NCBI RefSeq assembly: GCF_900230225.1
Contig: NZ_OCNH01000002.1
Span: 559,844-623,843 of the forward strand
Length of the DNA stretch: 64,000 nucleotides
Source: Spirosoma fluviale
GTDB taxonomy: Bacteria > Bacteroidota > Bacteroidia > Cytophagales > Spirosomataceae
Reading direction: 5' to 3'
Positions 62,274 to 64,000 of the stretch are shown piece by piece. The notes beneath the pieces were generated by a model, which was not told the origin of the DNA, searched no databases, and worked only from the letters and a program-made list of their open reading frames with translations. Made by a program: the position numbers and the translations under genes. The first letter of the stretch is position 1. The number at the start of each line of letters is the position of its first letter.

Positions 62274-62381
62274 GGCGGTGGTGCTGGTGGCCGAACAGCC
62301 ACTGGTGTTGGCGACGACGACCGTGTAGGTGCCCCCCTGCGTAGGATTGATGGTAGCCGTGCTGGCTGCAAACCCTCCTTA

Positions 62382-62402
62382 AGATATGGCGTTTGACCTG
62401 AT
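62382..62402. repeat. Right copy of the 21-bp inverted repeat, carrying a gene-end relic
   Basis: AGATATGGCGTTTGACCTGA plus T, the exact reverse of 55975-55995. On the plus strand it still spells IWRLT-stop, the end of the 458-residue gene or a paralogue. It starts one base after the in-frame stop that cuts the toxin gene. Confidence 0.9.
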
Positions 62403-62409
62403 GTAAATT

Positions 62410-63495
62410 TTACCGAATTGTAATTTCGACGCGCCGGTTTTTCGCTCGTTCGCCTTCGGTGGTATTATCACCGATGGGGCGGGTGCCGCCGTAGCCGGTG
62501 GTGGTGATGCGGTCTTCGGCAATACCCCGGCGTTTCAGGTAACTCGCCACCACTTTCGCGCGGTTTTCGGACAGGGCCAGGTTCAGGCGCGGGTCGCCAA
62601 CGTTGTCGGTATGACCGGAAACTTCAATAGCCCGAGCCGGATTTTCCTTCATCGCTCGCACCAGTTTGTCCAGCTCGGCCGACGATTCGGGTACTAAGAT
62701 GTAGCTGCTCTGCTCGAACTGTACATGGTGTAAAGTGAACGTTGTACCCGCGTTAAAGTCAGGTTTGTTAACAGGGGGGCTGGTTGCTGCGACCTGCGGT
62801 GTATCCAATGCAATTGTAGGAAGAACAACCGCCTTTTGGGGTGCTGGTGGCTTGATGACCGGTTTCCTCACTACAACTTTGGCCTCTTTCGGGGGAATGG
62901 TTTTGGGCGCAGTCGACGCGATGACCGGGGGCGTTGGCGCCGGCTTCTCGGGTGTTTTGGCCAGCGTTACCCGATTGGGGACGGCTTTTTGAAAAAAATG
63001 CTGTCCTGTGATCAACGTGCCGGATTCCGAGAATGGGTTGAGTGTATGTTGAGCATCGGGCCGTTGCCAGAAGAGTTGAATTTCGCCCTCCAGCATATCG
63101 TTGAAAAAATCGACCCGCAGATCATAGTATTTCCCGGCTTCCAGGATCACACGGCCGCCAAAACTTTCCGAGTCGTTGAGCTGCCAGGAATCCATCACTT
63201 TCTTGTTGCCCACCCACACCCGAATCCCGTCATCTACCTTAGCGTAAAACCGGTATTCGCCCGATGCCGGTGCCAGTAGTTTACCCGTCCAGCGGATAGA
63301 ATAGTAGGATTCGGGCATACCCGGACCAGGGCTTCGGCCCCGCCAGTTGAAGTTAAGTTGCGGGTCGATCCGGGTGAAAACTTTCCGCTCGAAATTCGTC
63401 CCTTCATAATAATCTCCTTTCAGGCCCTGCTGGGCCAGTGCCTGGCTTGCCACAAGCCAGGATATGATTCCGTTGAGTAGTCCGATCGCCTTCAT
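62410..63495 (-). CDS. PA14-OmpA fusion protein
   Basis: A signal peptide ending SQALAQ precedes a PA14 domain (about 22-155; GLKGDYYEGTNFERKVFTRI, SIRWTGKLLAPASGEYRFYA, DDGIRVWVGNKKVMDSW). A Pro/Lys/Val linker follows (about 175-245), and a C-terminal OmpA-like peptidoglycan-binding domain (about 255-361) contains VSGHTDNVGDPRLNLALSEN and GYGGTRPIGDNTTEGERAKN. It would tie a carbohydrate-binding module to the cell wall or outer membrane. 361 residues, complete. Confidence 0.93.
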   Translation of the reverse strand: MKAIGLLNGIISWLVASQALAQQGLKGDYYEGTNFERKVFTRIDPQLNFNWRGRSPGPGMPESYYSIRWTGKLLAPASGEYRFYAKVDDGIRVWVGNKKVMDSWQLNDSESFGGRVILEAGKYYDLRVDFFNDMLEGEIQLFWQRPDAQHTLNPFSESGTLITGQHFFQKAVPNRVTLAKTPEKPAPTPPVIASTAPKTIPPKEAKVVVRKPVIKPPAPQKAVVLPTIALDTPQVAATSPPVNKPDFNAGTTFTLHHVQFEQSSYILVPESSAELDKLVRAMKENPARAIEVSGHTDNVGDPRLNLALSENRAKVVASYLKRRGIAEDRITTTGYGGTRPIGDNTTEGERAKNRRVEITIR

Positions 63496-63575
63496 TGCTG
63501 CGCCATCTTCTGGTAAACATGACTAGTTTAGTCATCAATTCCGATCTGATAACCAGGAAAATGATGTATGGTCAA

Positions 63576-64000
63576 TCACTCATTTTGAAGGCTTTTTGCC
63601 GGGTTCATGCGGGCGGCTTTCAGCGACTCGTACCCAACTGTCAGGGCTGTGATCAAACTAGCTACAAGGAGCGTTCCGGCCAGTATCCATCCGCTGAAAT
63701 TGATGCGGTAGGCATACCCCTGCAACCAGCCGTTCATCAGAAACCAGCCCAGCGGAGCCGCCAGCGCAAAGCCGATCAGAAGGAGTCGGCTGAACTCACG
63801 GCCAAATAACCACAACAGTTGAGCGGCTGTAGCACCCAGCACTTTCCGAACGCCAATTTCTTTCGTCTTCGCTTCGGCCATGAACGCCACCAGACCGTAC
63901 AGACCCAGGCAACCGATCAATACAGCAATGAGCGAGAATACTTCCGCCAGCCCCAGCAGGATTTGCTCCGTCATGTAAAAATTGCTCAGCAGGTCGTCCA
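63576..64000 (-). CDS. ABC transporter permease (FtsX/MacB type), C-terminal part
   Basis: The frame is open to the right edge (DDLLSNFYMTEQILLGLAEV), so the gene begins beyond the window. The visible end has the FtsX membrane domain: LIAVLIGCLGLYGLVAFMAE, AKTKEIGVRKVLGATAAQLL, two more helices and the tail LKAARMNPAKSLQNE. These large (~800-residue) permeases are abundant in Spirosoma relatives. Confidence 0.92.
   Translation of the reverse strand, partial: DDLLSNFYMTEQILLGLAEVFSLIAVLIGCLGLYGLVAFMAEAKTKEIGVRKVLGATAAQLLWLFGREFSRLLLIGFALAAPLGWFLMNGWLQGYAYRINFSGWILAGTLLVASLITALTVGYESLKAARMNPAKSLQNE

Overview
The window looks like chromosomal DNA of a Bacteroidota bacterium, most likely Cytophagales and close to Spirosoma. 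The signs are TonB-dependent receptors with a carboxypeptidase-regulatory-like domain, DUF1080, ThuA and sugar isomerase/epimerase proteins, a PQQ-type sugar dehydrogenase fused to PKD and cytochrome c, FtsX-type permeases, a curlin-repeat protein, MoaA, and promoters of the TTTG-N19-TAnnTTTG type. Base composition is moderate except for one clearly AT-rich pair of genes at 3.6-5.5 kb. I recognised no rRNA or tRNA gene and no CRISPR array.

Region 1 (0-8.4 kb) is a worn defence island. It holds an HNH nuclease that runs off the left edge, a headless DndD, a DndE domain fused to a HerA/FtsK-like ATPase, and an AT-rich pair (membrane protein plus DGQHR/DndB-like protein). A REP-like palindrome array with its own Y1 (RAYT/IS200-type) transposase follows. 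Around it lie decayed copies of the two neighbouring genes (DUF2442 and a NifS/DndA-like cysteine desulfurase), the trace of an old tandem duplication.

Region 2 (8.6-22.6 kb) is mostly secreted and carbohydrate functions: subtilase, curlin-repeat protein, polysaccharide deacetylase, ChbG-like deacetylase, ThuA protein, sugar isomerase/epimerase and a sugar dehydrogenase with cytochrome c. A Nudix-type regulator diverges from the sugar genes. A cytosolic THI5/ThiY-like protein, MoaA and a DUF2490 protein follow.

Region 3 (22.7-37.8 kb) is a long run of rightward genes: two TonB receptors (one FecA-like), two outer-membrane proteins, a vanadium-haloperoxidase/PAP2 enzyme, a SnoaL-like protein, three AhpD/carboxymuconolactone-decarboxylase paralogues, an MFS transporter and a DUF3179 membrane protein. 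They look like an uptake and oxidative-metabolism locus whose substrate I cannot name.

Region 4 (38-54.8 kb) is housekeeping and lipid/sugar metabolism: GT87 glycosyltransferase, GlgE, transglutaminase, an HxlR-desaturase-methyltransferase operon, an FtsX/MacB permease, gamma-glutamyltransferase, a DUF1080 protein, a disordered acidic protein, a large FAD/Fe-S dehydrogenase, an ExbD-like relic and two small genes.

Region 5 (54.8-64 kb) is cell-surface. It holds a DUF4097 protein, an orphan 458-residue secreted protein, and the main discovery: a giant Ig-repeat protein whose C-terminus is a TNT-type NAD+-glycohydrolase toxin domain, with a start-stop overlapping downstream gene that is the candidate immunity gene. 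The 6.4-kb block carrying these genes is bounded by a perfect 21-bp inverted repeat, and the toxin gene is cut at its 5' end exactly there. A PA14-OmpA fusion and a partial FtsX permease close the window. Intergenic regions throughout carry unusually long, often perfect hairpins.
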